Part shown: piece by piece, positions 17,805-28,917 of the stretch
How the letters are laid out: each line of letters begins with the position of its first letter
How positions within the stretch are numbered: the stretch's first letter is position 1
Assembly: GCF_018917435.1 (NCBI RefSeq)
Contig: NZ_JAHLOQ010000006.1
Span: 1-64,000, forward strand
Reading direction: 5' to 3'
Source: Intestinibacter bartlettii
Lineage (GTDB): Bacteria; Bacillota; Clostridia; Peptostreptococcales; Peptostreptococcaceae
DNA length: 64,000 nucleotides
The notes under the pieces: model-generated
What the model saw: the letters and a program-made list of their open reading frames with translations, nothing else
Databases searched by the model: none
Told to the model about the DNA's origin: nothing
Position numbers and translations under genes: made by a program

Positions 17805-19007
17805 ATGAAAATAGTAATAAATTTATTAGGAATTGCAGTAGTTATGGGTATAATGTATTTATTATCGGCAAGTAGAAAAGACGTACCATATAAAACCGTA
17901 CTAAAGGCTTTTTTAGTTCAAGTTATAATAGCATTTGTACTAGTAAAATTTCCATTAGGTAGACTTATAATTGAAAAAATATCTGCTGTAGTAACTCAAG
18001 TTTTAAACTATGGTGTTGATGGTATAAGTTTCGTATTCGGAAGTCTAGCAGATGCAACATCACCAACTGGATCAATTTTCGGTATACAAACATTAGGAAA
18101 TATAATATTTATTTCTGCTTTGGTAGGAGGATTATATTACCTAGGTATTTTAGGCTTTATAGTTAAAATAATAGGAACAATTGTTGGAAAACTATTAGGA
18201 ACAAGTAAAGTTGAAAGTTTCGTAGCAGTTGCAAATATGTTCTTAGGTCAAACAGAAAGTCCTATATTAGTAAGTAAATATCTAGGAGCCATGACAGAAA
18301 GCGAAATAATGGTAGTTTTAATTTCTGGAATGGGAAGTATGTCTGCTACGATAATAGGTGGTTATGTAGCATTAGGAATTCCAATGGAATATTTACTAAT
18401 AGCAAGTGCATTAGTTCCATTTGGAAGTATTGCAATATCAAAAATATTATTACCAGAATTAGAAGAAGCACAAAATATTGAAGATGTAAGCATAGATAAC
18501 AAAGGTGATAATGAGAACCTTATAGGAGCAATAGCAGAAGGTGCAATGAATGGTCTTCAAAGTGCTTTAGCAATAGGAGCTTCTTTAATAGCAATAATAG
18601 GTTTAGTTGCATTAGTAAATGGAATACTAGGGATATTCGGTATAACTTTACAACAAATATTCTCTTACATATTCTCACCAATAGGATTCTTAATGGGTCT
18701 TGATGGTTCAGAAATACTTAGAGCAGGACAATTACTAGGTGAAAAATTAGTATTAAACGAATTTGTTGCTTTCCAAACATTAGGTCAAGTGATAGAATCA
18801 TTAGATTATAGAACAGGTTTAGTAATGGCTATTTCACTTTGTGGTTTTGCAAACATATCAAGTATGGGAATTTGTATATCTGGTATATCTGCATTATGTC
18901 CAGATAAAAGAAAAGTTCTTTCTAAATTAGCATTTAAAGCTATGATAGGAGGATTTGCAGTAAGTGTATTAAGTGCAATGATAGTTGGGCTAATAACATT
19001 AATATAA
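17805..19007 (+). CDS. nupC: Concentrative nucleoside transporter (NupC family)
   Basis: The 400-residue membrane protein imports nucleosides with sodium or protons. It has about ten hydrophobic segments and family motifs such as GQTESPILVSKYLGAMTESEIMV and GFANISSMGICISG. It leads an operon with phosphopentomutase, deoxyribose-phosphate aldolase and pyrimidine-nucleoside phosphorylase, so incoming nucleosides feed straight into breakdown. AAGGTAAACGG is a weak ribosome site, so translation may depend on the leader fold. Confidence 0.93.
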   Translation: MKIVINLLGIAVVMGIMYLLSASRKDVPYKTVLKAFLVQVIIAFVLVKFPLGRLIIEKISAVVTQVLNYGVDGISFVFGSLADATSPTGSIFGIQTLGNIIFISALVGGLYYLGILGFIVKIIGTIVGKLLGTSKVESFVAVANMFLGQTESPILVSKYLGAMTESEIMVVLISGMGSMSATIIGGYVALGIPMEYLLIASALVPFGSIAISKILLPELEEAQNIEDVSIDNKGDNENLIGAIAEGAMNGLQSALAIGASLIAIIGLVALVNGILGIFGITLQQIFSYIFSPIGFLMGLDGSEILRAGQLLGEKLVLNEFVAFQTLGQVIESLDYRTGLVMAISLCGFANISSMGICISGISALCPDKRKVLSKLAFKAMIGGFAVSVLSAMIVGLITLI

Positions 19008-19034
19008 AAAATATTTATTTAGGAAGTGAAAAAA

Positions 19035-20225
19035 ATGAAAAAATATGATAGAGTATTTATTTTAGTAATAGATTCGCTAGGAATAGGACAAGATGATACA
19101 TCTGAAAAATATGGTGATGTAGGTGTTGATACATTACTACATATATCAGAATCAGTAGATAGCTTTAAAATACCAAATCTTCAAAGATTAGGTCTTGCAA
19201 ATCTACACCCAATTAAACATGTAGAAAAAGTTGAACATCCACTAGGATACCAAATGAAGCTTAGAGAAGCTAGTGTTGGAAAAGATACAATGACAGGTCA
19301 TTGGGAGATGATGGGACTTCATATAACTAAGCCTTTCAAAACTTTTACTGATACAGGGTTCCCACAAGAATTACTAGATGAGTTAACAGAAAAAACTGGT
19401 CACAAAATAGTAGGAAATAAAAGTGCTAGCGGAACTGCAATACTAGACGAACTAGGCGAACACCAAATGAAAACAGGAGATATGATAGTTTATACTTCAG
19501 CAGACTCTGTTTTACAAATATGTGGTCATGAAGAAACTTTCGGACTAGATGAACTTTACAGATGTTGTGAAATCGCAAGAGAAATAACTCTAAGAGATGA
19601 ATACAAAGTAGGTAGAGTAATAGCTAGACCATATGTTGGAACTGGTAAAGGACACTTTACTCGTACAAGCAACAGACATGACTATGCATTAAAACCATAT
19701 GGAAGAACTGTTTTAAATGAACTAAAGGACAAAGGATATGATGTTATATCAGTAGGTAAAATCAGTGATATATTTGATGGCGAAGGTATAACTGAATCTA
19801 ATAAATCTAAATCTTCTGTTCATGGTATGGAACAAACATTAGAAATAATGGACAAAGATTTCAAAGGAGTTTGTTTCATAAACTTAGTTGACTTCGATGC
19901 TTTATGGGGACACAGAAGAAATCCAGTTGGATATGCTCAAGAACTAGAAAAATTCGATGTTAACTTAGGAAAAGTTATAGATAAATTAGGACAAAATGAT
20001 TTATTAATAATAACTGCAGATCACGGAAATGACCCAACATACCAAGGAACTGATCATACTCGTGAATATGTACCATTCTTAGCTTATTCACCAGCTATGC
20101 AAGGCGAAGGAGTATTAGGAACTAAAGAAAGTTTTGCAACAATAGGAGCAACTTTAGCAGATAACTTCGATATAAAAATGCCTGAAAATACAATTGGCGA
20201 ATCAGTACTAAATGAACTTGTTTAA
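19035..20225 (+). CDS. deoB: Phosphopentomutase
   Basis: It moves phosphate between C1 and C5 of ribose or deoxyribose. Metal-binding residues of the alkaline-phosphatase fold are seen in [10 protein letters not shown] at the start and ITADHGNDP and [10 protein letters not shown] near the end; [12 protein letters not shown] carries the phosphorylated threonine. The 396-residue length is normal. I start at ATG 19035 after AGGAAGTGA; a GTG at 19026 overlaps that site. Second gene of the nucleoside operon. Confidence 0.96.
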   Translation: MKKYDRVFILVIDSLGIGQDDTSEKYGDVGVDTLLHISESVDSFKIPNLQRLGLANLHPIKHVEKVEHPLGYQMKLREASVGKDTMTGHWEMMGLHITKPFKTFTDTGFPQELLDELTEKTGHKIVGNKSASGTAILDELGEHQMKTGDMIVYTSADSVLQICGHEETFGLDELYRCCEIAREITLRDEYKVGRVIARPYVGTGKGHFTRTSNRHDYALKPYGRTVLNELKDKGYDVISVGKISDIFDGEGITESNKSKSSVHGMEQTLEIMDKDFKGVCFINLVDFDALWGHRRNPVGYAQELEKFDVNLGKVIDKLGQNDLLIITADHGNDPTYQGTDHTREYVPFLAYSPAMQGEGVLGTKESFATIGATLADNFDIKMPENTIGESVLNELV

Positions 20226-20279
20226 TAACTGTAGCACTATAAATAGTAAAAAATTAAGCAAAGGAAAGTAGGTAGTGAA

Positions 20280-20945
20280 ATGAAAACATCAGAAATATTA
20301 AAACATGTAGACCATACATTATTAAAACCAGTAGCAACTTGGGAAGATATACAAAAAATATGTGATGAATCAATAGAATTTAACACAGCATCAATATGTA
20401 TACCAGCTTGCTATATATCTCGTATAAATGAAAAATACGGAGATAAAGTAAATATATGTACAGTTGTAGGATTCCCTCTTGGTTATTCAACAACAGAAGC
20501 AAAAGTTTTAGAAGCTAAACAAGCTATAGAAAACGGAGCTAACGAAATAGATATGGTAGTAAACATATCAGATGTTAAAAATGGAGATTATGACAAAGTT
20601 ACAGCAGAAATAAAAGCACTTAAAGAAGCTGTAGGAGATAAAATATTAAAAGTTATAATAGAAACTTGCTACTTAACAGAAGAAGAAAAAATAGCTATGT
20701 GCAAATCAGTTACAGATGCAGGGGCTGACTACATAAAAACATCAACTGGATTTGGAACTGGTGGAGCAACAATAGAAGATATAAAATTATTTAAAAAACA
20801 TATAGGCCCAAATGTAAAAATAAAAGCTGCAGGTGGTGTTAAAACTGTAGAGGACCTTGAGATGTTTATAAATGAAGGTTGTGAAAGAATAGGAACAAGT
20901 TCTGCAATCAACCTAATAAAAGGAAAAGAAGCTCAAGGATATTAA
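20280..20945 (+). CDS. deoC: Deoxyribose-phosphate aldolase
   Basis: It splits deoxyribose-5-phosphate into glyceraldehyde-3-phosphate and acetaldehyde through a lysine Schiff base. The active-site lysine is in DYIKTSTGFG and the second lysine in IKAAGGVK. DHTLLKP opens the protein as usual. 221 residues. It lies between deoB and the phosphorylase gene and uses GGAAAGTAGG upstream. Confidence 0.97.
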   Translation: MKTSEILKHVDHTLLKPVATWEDIQKICDESIEFNTASICIPACYISRINEKYGDKVNICTVVGFPLGYSTTEAKVLEAKQAIENGANEIDMVVNISDVKNGDYDKVTAEIKALKEAVGDKILKVIIETCYLTEEEKIAMCKSVTDAGADYIKTSTGFGTGGATIEDIKLFKKHIGPNVKIKAAGGVKTVEDLEMFINEGCERIGTSSAINLIKGKEAQGY

Positions 20946-20964
20946 GAGCAGAGGGGAAATAGAT

Positions 20965-22266
20965 ATGCGTTTTGTAGATATTATAAATAAAAAAAGATAT
21001 AATCAAGAATTAACTGATCAAGAAATACAATTTTTTGTTGATGGAGTAACAGATGGTTCTATACCAGATTATCAGTCTAGTGCATTATTAATGGCAATAG
21101 TTTTAAATGGTATGAATGAAAGAGAAACTGCATACTTAGCTAAAGCTATGATGAATAGTGGAGATGTAATAGATTTAACTTCAATAGAAGGTATAAAAGC
21201 TGATAAACACTCAACTGGTGGAGTTGGTGATAAAACATCTATGGCATTAGGCCCACTGGTTGCAGCTTGTGGATTAAAAGTTGCTAAAATGTCAGGTAGA
21301 GGTCTTGGTCATACAGGAGGAACACTTGACAAATTAGAATCTATAGAAGGATTTAACTGCTACTTAACAGAAGAGGAATTCAAAAAACAAGTTGCAGAAG
21401 TTGGTATAGCGATAATTGGTCAAACTGGTGACTTAGTTCCAGCAGACAAAAAATTATATGCTTTAAGAGATGTTACAGGAACTGTTGAATCGATACCACT
21501 AATAGCATCATCAATAATGTCTAAAAAATTAGCATCTGGTTCAGATACTATATTATTAGACGTTAAATATGGTGAAGGAGCATTCATGCACACTATAGAA
21601 GATGCAACAAAATTAGCAGAAGCAATGATATCTATAGGAAATAGCCTTGGCAGAAATACAATGGCGATGATAACTGATATGAACCAACCTTTAGGAAACA
21701 CTATCGGTAATGCAATCGAAATAAGAGAGGCTATAGAAACATTAAGAGGTCATGGACCAAAAGACTTTACAGAACTTTGCATGCAAGCTGCTGAAATAAT
21801 GTTAATGCAAGGTAAAGTTGCAGAAAACAAAGAAGAAGCTAGAAAAATGTTAGAAGAAGTAGTTGCTTCTGGTAAAGCATTTGAAACATTTAAAGAAATG
21901 GTTAGAGCTCAAGGTGGTAACGTGGATATGATAGAAAATCCAGAATTATTACCACAATCTAAGTTTAAAACTGAGATAAAAAGCAAAGAATCAGGAAATG
22001 TTAAAGTACTTCACTCTGAAAGATTAGGAGTATTAGCAATGCAACTTGGAGCAGGAAGAGAAACAAAAGAACAAGATGTAAATCATGCTGTTGGAATCGA
22101 ACTTGCTTGCAAACGTGGTGACAAAGTAAACGAGGGAGACACAATATGCATCGTTTACCATGATGAGGAATTAAAACCACAATGGATAGATGAACTTTAT
22201 CATGCATTTGAATTAACAGATGAAGAAGTTGCACCACAACCAATAATAGAAAAAGTATTATCATAG
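20965..22266 (+). CDS. pdp: Pyrimidine-nucleoside phosphorylase
   Basis: It cleaves uridine and thymidine with phosphate. The 433-residue length and the motifs KADKHSTGGVGDKTS, MSGRGLGHTGGTLDKLESI and KYGEGAFM are those of the thymidine/pyrimidine phosphorylase family; the sequence fits the Bacillus-type dual-specificity enzyme better than DeoA. It is the last gene of nupC-deoB-deoC-pdp, starting 19 bases after deoC with AGAGGGGA. Confidence 0.95.
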   Translation: MRFVDIINKKRYNQELTDQEIQFFVDGVTDGSIPDYQSSALLMAIVLNGMNERETAYLAKAMMNSGDVIDLTSIEGIKADKHSTGGVGDKTSMALGPLVAACGLKVAKMSGRGLGHTGGTLDKLESIEGFNCYLTEEEFKKQVAEVGIAIIGQTGDLVPADKKLYALRDVTGTVESIPLIASSIMSKKLASGSDTILLDVKYGEGAFMHTIEDATKLAEAMISIGNSLGRNTMAMITDMNQPLGNTIGNAIEIREAIETLRGHGPKDFTELCMQAAEIMLMQGKVAENKEEARKMLEEVVASGKAFETFKEMVRAQGGNVDMIENPELLPQSKFKTEIKSKESGNVKVLHSERLGVLAMQLGAGRETKEQDVNHAVGIELACKRGDKVNEGDTICIVYHDEELKPQWIDELYHAFELTDEEVAPQPIIEKVLS

Positions 22267-22286
22267 ATAATAATATAAATTAGATT

Positions 22287-22330
22287 AATAGGATATTAGA
22301 ATAAATTTTTATTTTAATATCCTATTTTTT
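22287..22330 (+). terminator. Terminator of the nucleoside operon
   Basis: AATAGGATATTA pairs with TAATATCCTATT (12 bp), followed by T. Confidence 0.9.
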
Positions 22331-22490
22331 ATATGTGTCAAAATTTAATTATGCAGCCAAAAAATAAAATTTATATGTAAAAATAAATAAATGTAATCTA
22401 TTTAGTAAAAAATAATATACAAATGTTTGGAAATAAGAGAAAAATTGGTTAATATATATAAGGCAGAAAAAATAATAGAGGGAGATTTGT

Positions 22491-23192
22491 ATGGGAGACA
22501 AAATAAAAAGAAAGGTAGTAGTAGGCTTAGGGGGAATAGTTATTCTAGCTTCAGTTATTTTTTCGAGTATTATAATTTACGATGAAGTAATAATACCCAA
22601 CAGATGTAGCAGGTATGTTGAACTAGGGAATCAATATATAGCAGAAGAAAACTATAAACAAGCAATAGAAAAATTTGAAGATGTACTAGAAATAGATAAT
22701 AATAGTGTAGAAGCCATAATAGGGCTCTCCAGGAGCTATATAGGAATGAATAATATTGATAAGGCTAAAGAATATATTTTAGAAGCTCAACAATTGGATT
22801 TATCAAATGAAGATTTAGTTTTGCAAATATTAGATATAATACCTAGTTATGAGAGAAAAATAGTTACTACAGTTTTAGAAAAATATATACAAGAAGTTGG
22901 ATATGAAAATGTATCTGAAAGATTTCAACTAACTGTTTTACATGCAACAAGAAAAAGTGAATTAAATGAGTATATTAAAAAGGCTCAAGATTTATATAAT
23001 CAATCAAGTGATACAAATGATAATGAAAAGACATTGAAGTCTAATAACAATTTGCTACACTTAATAGATAAATCAAAACAAGTAAATGATGGGTATTTTT
23101 ATACACAAGAAGAAGTAGATGAAATAACTGAAACATTAAAAAAGGCTGTAATAAAAATTGAGGGAGATAATATACAGAATAATAATGTTTAA
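22491..23192 (+). CDS. Membrane-anchored TPR protein (copy 1)
   Basis: A 233-residue protein with a basic start and one membrane segment at residues 9-30, then tetratricopeptide repeats (YVELGNQYIAEENYKQAIEKFEDVLEIDNNSVEAIIGLSRSYIGM) on the outer side, and a FIVAR-like helical region (LLHLIDKSKQVNDGYFYTQEEVDEI) at the end. It aligns along its whole length with the first 230 residues of the next gene, so the two arose by tandem duplication. The role is probably protein-protein contact at the cell surface. GAGGGAGA precedes the start. Confidence 0.7.
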   Translation: MGDKIKRKVVVGLGGIVILASVIFSSIIIYDEVIIPNRCSRYVELGNQYIAEENYKQAIEKFEDVLEIDNNSVEAIIGLSRSYIGMNNIDKAKEYILEAQQLDLSNEDLVLQILDIIPSYERKIVTTVLEKYIQEVGYENVSERFQLTVLHATRKSELNEYIKKAQDLYNQSSDTNDNEKTLKSNNNLLHLIDKSKQVNDGYFYTQEEVDEITETLKKAVIKIEGDNIQNNNV

Positions 23193-23252
23193 CTTGTGGG
23201 TTTAGCAGGAATTAACTGCTTTGATCTAATATATATAATGAGGGAGAAATTT

Positions 23253-24317
23253 ATGAAAAAAAATCAATCAAAAAAACGTAATCCATTAATGATTATGGTA
23301 GTAATTATTGCCTTAATGGCAGTAGCATTTTCGGGTATGACAGTTTATGCAAAGGTTATACAGCCGAAAAAATACAGTCAGTATATTGAACAGGGGAATC
23401 AATATTTACAAGAGAGTCAGTATGAAGAAGCAATAATAGCCTTTGACAAGGCAATAAAAATCGATGAGAAAAGTATAGAAGCAAGAATAGGTGCATCAAA
23501 AGGTTATATAGGAATGAACAAACCAACTCAAGCTGGAACTTACCTATTCAAAGCACAAGAACTAGACTTAAAAAATGAAGATTTAACATTGGAAATGATA
23601 TCTATTATAAAAGATGCAGACAGAGATATAGCATCTAAATTATTACAAAACTATATAGATGCAGTAGGATATGATAATATTTCAGACAAGTTTAGAAATG
23701 AAGTATTAGAATCAACTGATAATGAAAGTTTAGAAGGATTTATATCTAAAGCTCAAAATTTATATGACAATTCAGTTGAGGGGGACCAAAATGGAAACTA
23801 TGAATCAGGTTCAAAAGAAGAATTATTAAGAGTTATAGAAAAAGCAAAAAAAGTTGATGAAGGATATTTCTATACACAAGATGAAGTTGATGAAATAGCA
23901 ACAGAACTTTTAGCTGCAATAAGTGAGTTTGAATCTAAAAAGGTAATGGTTATGCCAAGTAATTTAGGTGATATTTATAGAAGTAGAATAGCTTCAGTTG
24001 ATAATGATTCAAGATACCAATATAATAACTCTTGGTCTTTTGGTGACGAACGAAACAGATATGATGAACAAAGAGAGAAATACGAAGAAATACTAGATGA
24101 TATATGTGCAGATATAATTAAGTATTTCCCAGATAAGGCGCAAGAAATAAAAAACTATAGAAATGCATTTGAACAAGAAAAATATATGAGAGAACAAAGC
24201 ATGATGGAAGATGCTGAATTAGCTGGCGGAGGAAATGGATGGGCCTTAGATTTAATAAATGAAAATAGAGATAGCGCCAGAGAAAAATGCTATGAACTAA
24301 TAAATAGATATATGTAA
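23253..24317 (+). CDS. Membrane-anchored TPR protein (copy 2, extended)
   Basis: This 354-residue paralogue has the same plan: membrane segment at residues 11-30, TPR units (YIEQGNQYLQESQYEEAIIAFDKAIKIDEKSIEARIGASKGYIGM) and the same helical region LLRVIEKAKKVDEGYFYTQDEVDEI. It adds about 120 charged residues that are predicted helical (RNRYDEQREKYEEILDDICADIIKYFPDKAQEIKNY) and absent from copy 1. The ATG at 23253 has AGGGAG upstream; the longer open frame from 23196 has no ribosome site. A strong terminator follows. Confidence 0.7.
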   Translation: MKKNQSKKRNPLMIMVVIIALMAVAFSGMTVYAKVIQPKKYSQYIEQGNQYLQESQYEEAIIAFDKAIKIDEKSIEARIGASKGYIGMNKPTQAGTYLFKAQELDLKNEDLTLEMISIIKDADRDIASKLLQNYIDAVGYDNISDKFRNEVLESTDNESLEGFISKAQNLYDNSVEGDQNGNYESGSKEELLRVIEKAKKVDEGYFYTQDEVDEIATELLAAISEFESKKVMVMPSNLGDIYRSRIASVDNDSRYQYNNSWSFGDERNRYDEQREKYEEILDDICADIIKYFPDKAQEIKNYRNAFEQEKYMREQSMMEDAELAGGGNGWALDLINENRDSAREKCYELINRYM

Positions 24318-24321
24318 AAAC

Positions 24322-24355
24322 AAAAACTTCAGCCAAAACAGGCTGAAGTTTTTTT
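24322..24355 (+). terminator. Terminator after the TPR genes
   Basis: AAAACTTCAGCC pairs with GGCTGAAGTTTT (12 bp) with a 6-base loop and T-run. Confidence 0.95.
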
Positions 24356-24436
24356 GCTTTACGATTATAATTAAGGTATTTATAATATATTATTTATATA
24401 AATAATATAGAAGTATAAAAATTTAGGGGTGAAAGT

Positions 24437-24625
24437 ATGAAAATAAAGATATTTAAAGATTTTATTGGTGATGGATTTGAAACTTCTGAAATTGAAAACC
24501 AAGTAAATAATTTTATAAAAAATAAGCAAATAATTGATATAAAGCCCGCGATGATTTATGACCATGAGATTGGGGAAGGATTTATAACCATAACAGTAAT
24601 GTACGAAGAGACTAAAAAAAGTTAA
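24437..24625 (+). CDS. Cse60-like small protein
   Basis: This 62-residue protein resembles the sporulation-associated Cse60/DUF2758 family: an opening MKIKIF, a helix with IENQVNNFIKNKQIIDIKP and a closing strand FITITVMYEE. Such proteins are short, soluble and of unknown function; Cse60 of Bacillus is made in the mother-cell phase. The start has AGGGGTGAAAG. It is separated by 92 bases from the glycosylase gene. Assignment rests on pattern only. Confidence 0.55.
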   Translation: MKIKIFKDFIGDGFETSEIENQVNNFIKNKQIIDIKPAMIYDHEIGEGFITITVMYEETKKS

Positions 24626-24717
24626 TAACGATTACAAGTTATTGTAATTAATCCATATAAGCAGGGTATAATTAAAATAACGGTGAAAAAATAGATGAAC
24701 TAAGAGGAGAAATTATA

Positions 24718-25593
24718 ATGAAAGTAACACAACAAGGAAACACAGTAATATTAGAAGACGTAAAACATTTTAACCCAAAACATATATTTGAATGTGGGCA
24801 ATGTTTTAGATGGATTAAACAAGAAGATGACTCATACACAGGTGTGGCAATGGGTAAAGTTATAAATGTTAAACAAGAAGGAAATAAGATATATTTAGAT
24901 AATACAACAAAAGAAGACTTCGAGAATATATGGTATGACTATTTTGATTTAGGAAGAGATTATGAATCAATGGTAAATACATTAAAAGTTATGGATGAAT
25001 ACTTAGAAAAAGCAACAGAATTTGGTGAAGGAATAAGAATATTAAAACAAGATGGATGGGAAATGCTTATCTCTTTCATAATATCAGCAAATAATAGAAT
25101 ACCTATGATACAAAGAGCAATAAACAATTTATCAAAAAATTTCGGAACATATATAGGAGAATATCAAGGGCAAGAATACTATGCATTCCCAACTCCAGAG
25201 CAATTATCAAAAGCAACTGTAGAGGAAATAAGAGCATGTTCGACAGGATTTAGAGATAAATACATAAAATCAACTTCTCAAACTGTAAATGATGAAAATA
25301 TAGATGTATTAGAATATAGAAAACTTCCAACAGATCAATGTTTAAAAGAATTACTTAAGTTTAATGGAGTAGGTCCAAAAGTTGCTGACTGTATAGCTTT
25401 ATTTGGAATGCAAAAATACGATACATTCCCAGTTGATGTTTGGGTGAAAAGAGTTATGCAAGAGTTCTATGTTGATGAGGATTTAAGCTTAACTAAAATT
25501 AGAAAATTTGGTATAGAAAAATTCGGAGATTTAGCTGGATTTGCACAACAATATCTATTCTATTATGCAAGAGAATTTGGCATAGGAAGATAA
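24718..25593 (+). CDS. ogg: 8-oxoguanine DNA glycosylase (OGG1-like)
   Basis: It removes 8-oxoguanine from DNA and nicks the strand. The 291-residue protein has the N-terminal OGG domain (FNPKHIFECGQCFRWIKQED) and the helix-hairpin-helix-GPD region LKFNGVGPKVADCIALFGM with the catalytic lysine, followed by FPVDVWVKRVM with the catalytic aspartate. The order and spacing match human-type OGG1 rather than MutM or AGOG. AAGAGGAGAAA precedes the start. The role in an anaerobe fits repair after oxygen exposure. Confidence 0.93.
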   Translation: MKVTQQGNTVILEDVKHFNPKHIFECGQCFRWIKQEDDSYTGVAMGKVINVKQEGNKIYLDNTTKEDFENIWYDYFDLGRDYESMVNTLKVMDEYLEKATEFGEGIRILKQDGWEMLISFIISANNRIPMIQRAINNLSKNFGTYIGEYQGQEYYAFPTPEQLSKATVEEIRACSTGFRDKYIKSTSQTVNDENIDVLEYRKLPTDQCLKELLKFNGVGPKVADCIALFGMQKYDTFPVDVWVKRVMQEFYVDEDLSLTKIRKFGIEKFGDLAGFAQQYLFYYAREFGIGR

Positions 25594-25751
25594 ATTTTAA
25601 ATTATTAATAAAGGATAAATTAAAACAAAAAAGAATATATACAAAGTACAAAAAATGTATTTGAAAAAAATTACTGAAAATCCATTAAAATTTGAAAAAA
25701 AATCCAATTATAGGTTGAAAAAATAGCTAAAATAGTATAATATAATAATTG

Positions 25752-25778
25752 TTAGCACTCTTAGTTAAAGAGTGATAA
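25752..25778. promoter_or_regulatory. CIRCE operator (HrcA) before groES
   Basis: TTAGCACTC, nine bases, GAGTGATAA: one mismatch from the CIRCE inverted repeat (GAGTGCTAA). It lies just downstream of TTGAAA/TATAAT sequences (25715-25720 and 25736-25741). HrcA repression is therefore expected; hrcA is not in the window. Confidence 0.95.
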
Positions 25779-25846
25779 AAACAAAAAATAAGTAAAATTT
25801 AAATTCTATATACAAAGACTTTTTATATAAATAGGAGGAATGGGTC

Positions 25847-26134
25847 ATGAAAATAAAACCATTAGCAGACAGAGTAGTAATTAAAAAATGTGAAGCTGAA
25901 GAAAAAACTGCAAGCGGTATAGTATTACCAACAGCAGCTAAAGAACAACCACAAATGGCTGAAGTTATAGAAGTAGGACCAGGTGGTATAGTAGATGGAA
26001 ATGAAGTAAAAATGGAAGTTAAAGTAGGAGATAAAGTTATATTCTCTAAATATGCTGGAAATGAAATAAAAGTTGATGGGGAAAATTACATAATATTAAG
26101 ACAAAGCGATATATTAGCAATCGTAGAATTATAA
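25847..26134 (+). CDS. groES: Co-chaperonin GroES
   Basis: The 95-residue lid of the GroEL chamber. It begins [14 protein letters not shown], has the mobile loop region [19 protein letters not shown] and ends with [14 protein letters not shown], all standard. GGAGGAATGG precedes the start, and groEL follows 27 bases on. Heat and misfolding stress should induce it through the CIRCE element. Confidence 0.98.
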   Translation: MKIKPLADRVVIKKCEAEEKTASGIVLPTAAKEQPQMAEVIEVGPGGIVDGNEVKMEVKVGDKVIFSKYAGNEIKVDGENYIILRQSDILAIVEL

Positions 26135-26155
26135 TATTATTAAGTAGGAGGATGA

Positions 26156-27787
<1,632 letters not shown>

Positions 27788-27831
27788 TTCAAATAAAAGA
27801 CTACATTAAAAGATATCGACTCGAAATTAAT

Positions 27832-27878
27832 ACACTATTTCTCAATAATCGTATAGTTACTGGGAAATAGTGTTTTTT
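27832..27878 (+). terminator. Terminator of groESL
   Basis: ACACTATTTC pairs with GAAATAGTGT (10 bp), followed by T-run. Confidence 0.88.
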
Positions 27879-27992
27879 TATACTGTATAGGAATTTATTT
27901 CATTTATATTTTGTGAATAAAGAGTTATAATTTATAAAGATAAATATATTAAATAAAATATTTAGAAAATAAGAAGGGGGCACTAAATTAAT

Positions 27993-28736
27993 ATGGATGT
28001 AAGACAATTATTAGAAGCAGTAAAAAAAGATGAAATAGATATAGATACGGCAGTAAGTAAATTAAAAGACTTACCTTATGAAGATTTAGGCTATGCAAAT
28101 ATAGATCATCATAGAGAGCTTAGAAATGGCTTCCCAGAAGTTATTTACTGCGAAGGGAAAACAGACGAACATATAATAGGGATAGTAGATGTTCTTCTTA
28201 AAAAACAAAGTAATGTATTAGGAACTAGATGTAGAAAAGAAACAGCAGAAAAGTTAAAAGAAATCTATGATAATGTAGAATATGATGAATTATCAAAAGT
28301 ATTAATGATAAAAAATCATGAAGTTAAAATAGTGGGAAAAGGGACAATAGCTATACTTGCAGCAGGAACTTCCGACATAGCAGTTGCAGATGAAGCTTAT
28401 TATACAGCAAAATTTTTAGGTAATGAGGTAGAAAGAATCTATGATGTTGGGGTAGCTGGAATACATAGATTATTAAATAAAAGACACCTTATAGAACAAG
28501 CTAGAGTGATTGTAGCCGTAGCAGGAATGGAAGGGGCATTACCAAGTGTTGTTGGAGGAATGGTAGATGTACCAGTAATAGCAGTTCCGACTTCAGTTGG
28601 ATATGGAACAAGTTTCAATGGACTTACTGCACTTTTAGCAATGTTAAATAGTTGTGCATCGGGGATATCTGTAGTCAATATAGATAACGGATTTGGAGCA
28701 GGTTATTTAGCAGCAACTATAAACAAATTAAAATAA
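27993..28736 (+). CDS. larB: Nickel-pincer cofactor synthase LarB
   Basis: LarB carboxylates and adenosine-monophosphate-hydrolyses nicotinic acid adenine dinucleotide to the dicarboxylate precursor of the nickel-pincer nucleotide of lactate racemase. The C-terminal two thirds resemble PurE (ILAAGTSDIAVADEAYYTAKFLG; GMEGALPSVVGGMVDVPVIAVPTSVGYG). The 247-residue length is normal. larC follows after 181 bases. larE and larA are not in the window, so the pathway is completed elsewhere or serves another pincer enzyme. Confidence 0.95.
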   Translation: MDVRQLLEAVKKDEIDIDTAVSKLKDLPYEDLGYANIDHHRELRNGFPEVIYCEGKTDEHIIGIVDVLLKKQSNVLGTRCRKETAEKLKEIYDNVEYDELSKVLMIKNHEVKIVGKGTIAILAAGTSDIAVADEAYYTAKFLGNEVERIYDVGVAGIHRLLNKRHLIEQARVIVAVAGMEGALPSVVGGMVDVPVIAVPTSVGYGTSFNGLTALLAMLNSCASGISVVNIDNGFGAGYLAATINKLK

Positions 28737-28917
28737 TTATAAATATTGAGTAAATTAAGAAAAATGAAATCGTAAAAAATAGTTAGACAAATTAAAGTAA
28801 TTTTCGAAAATAAAAAAAATATTATTAATTATAAAAATTTGAAAATAGAGTTGATATAAGAGAGTGGTTTAGGAATTAAATAATCATACATAATAAAAAA
28901 TTACAGGGAGAAAATAC

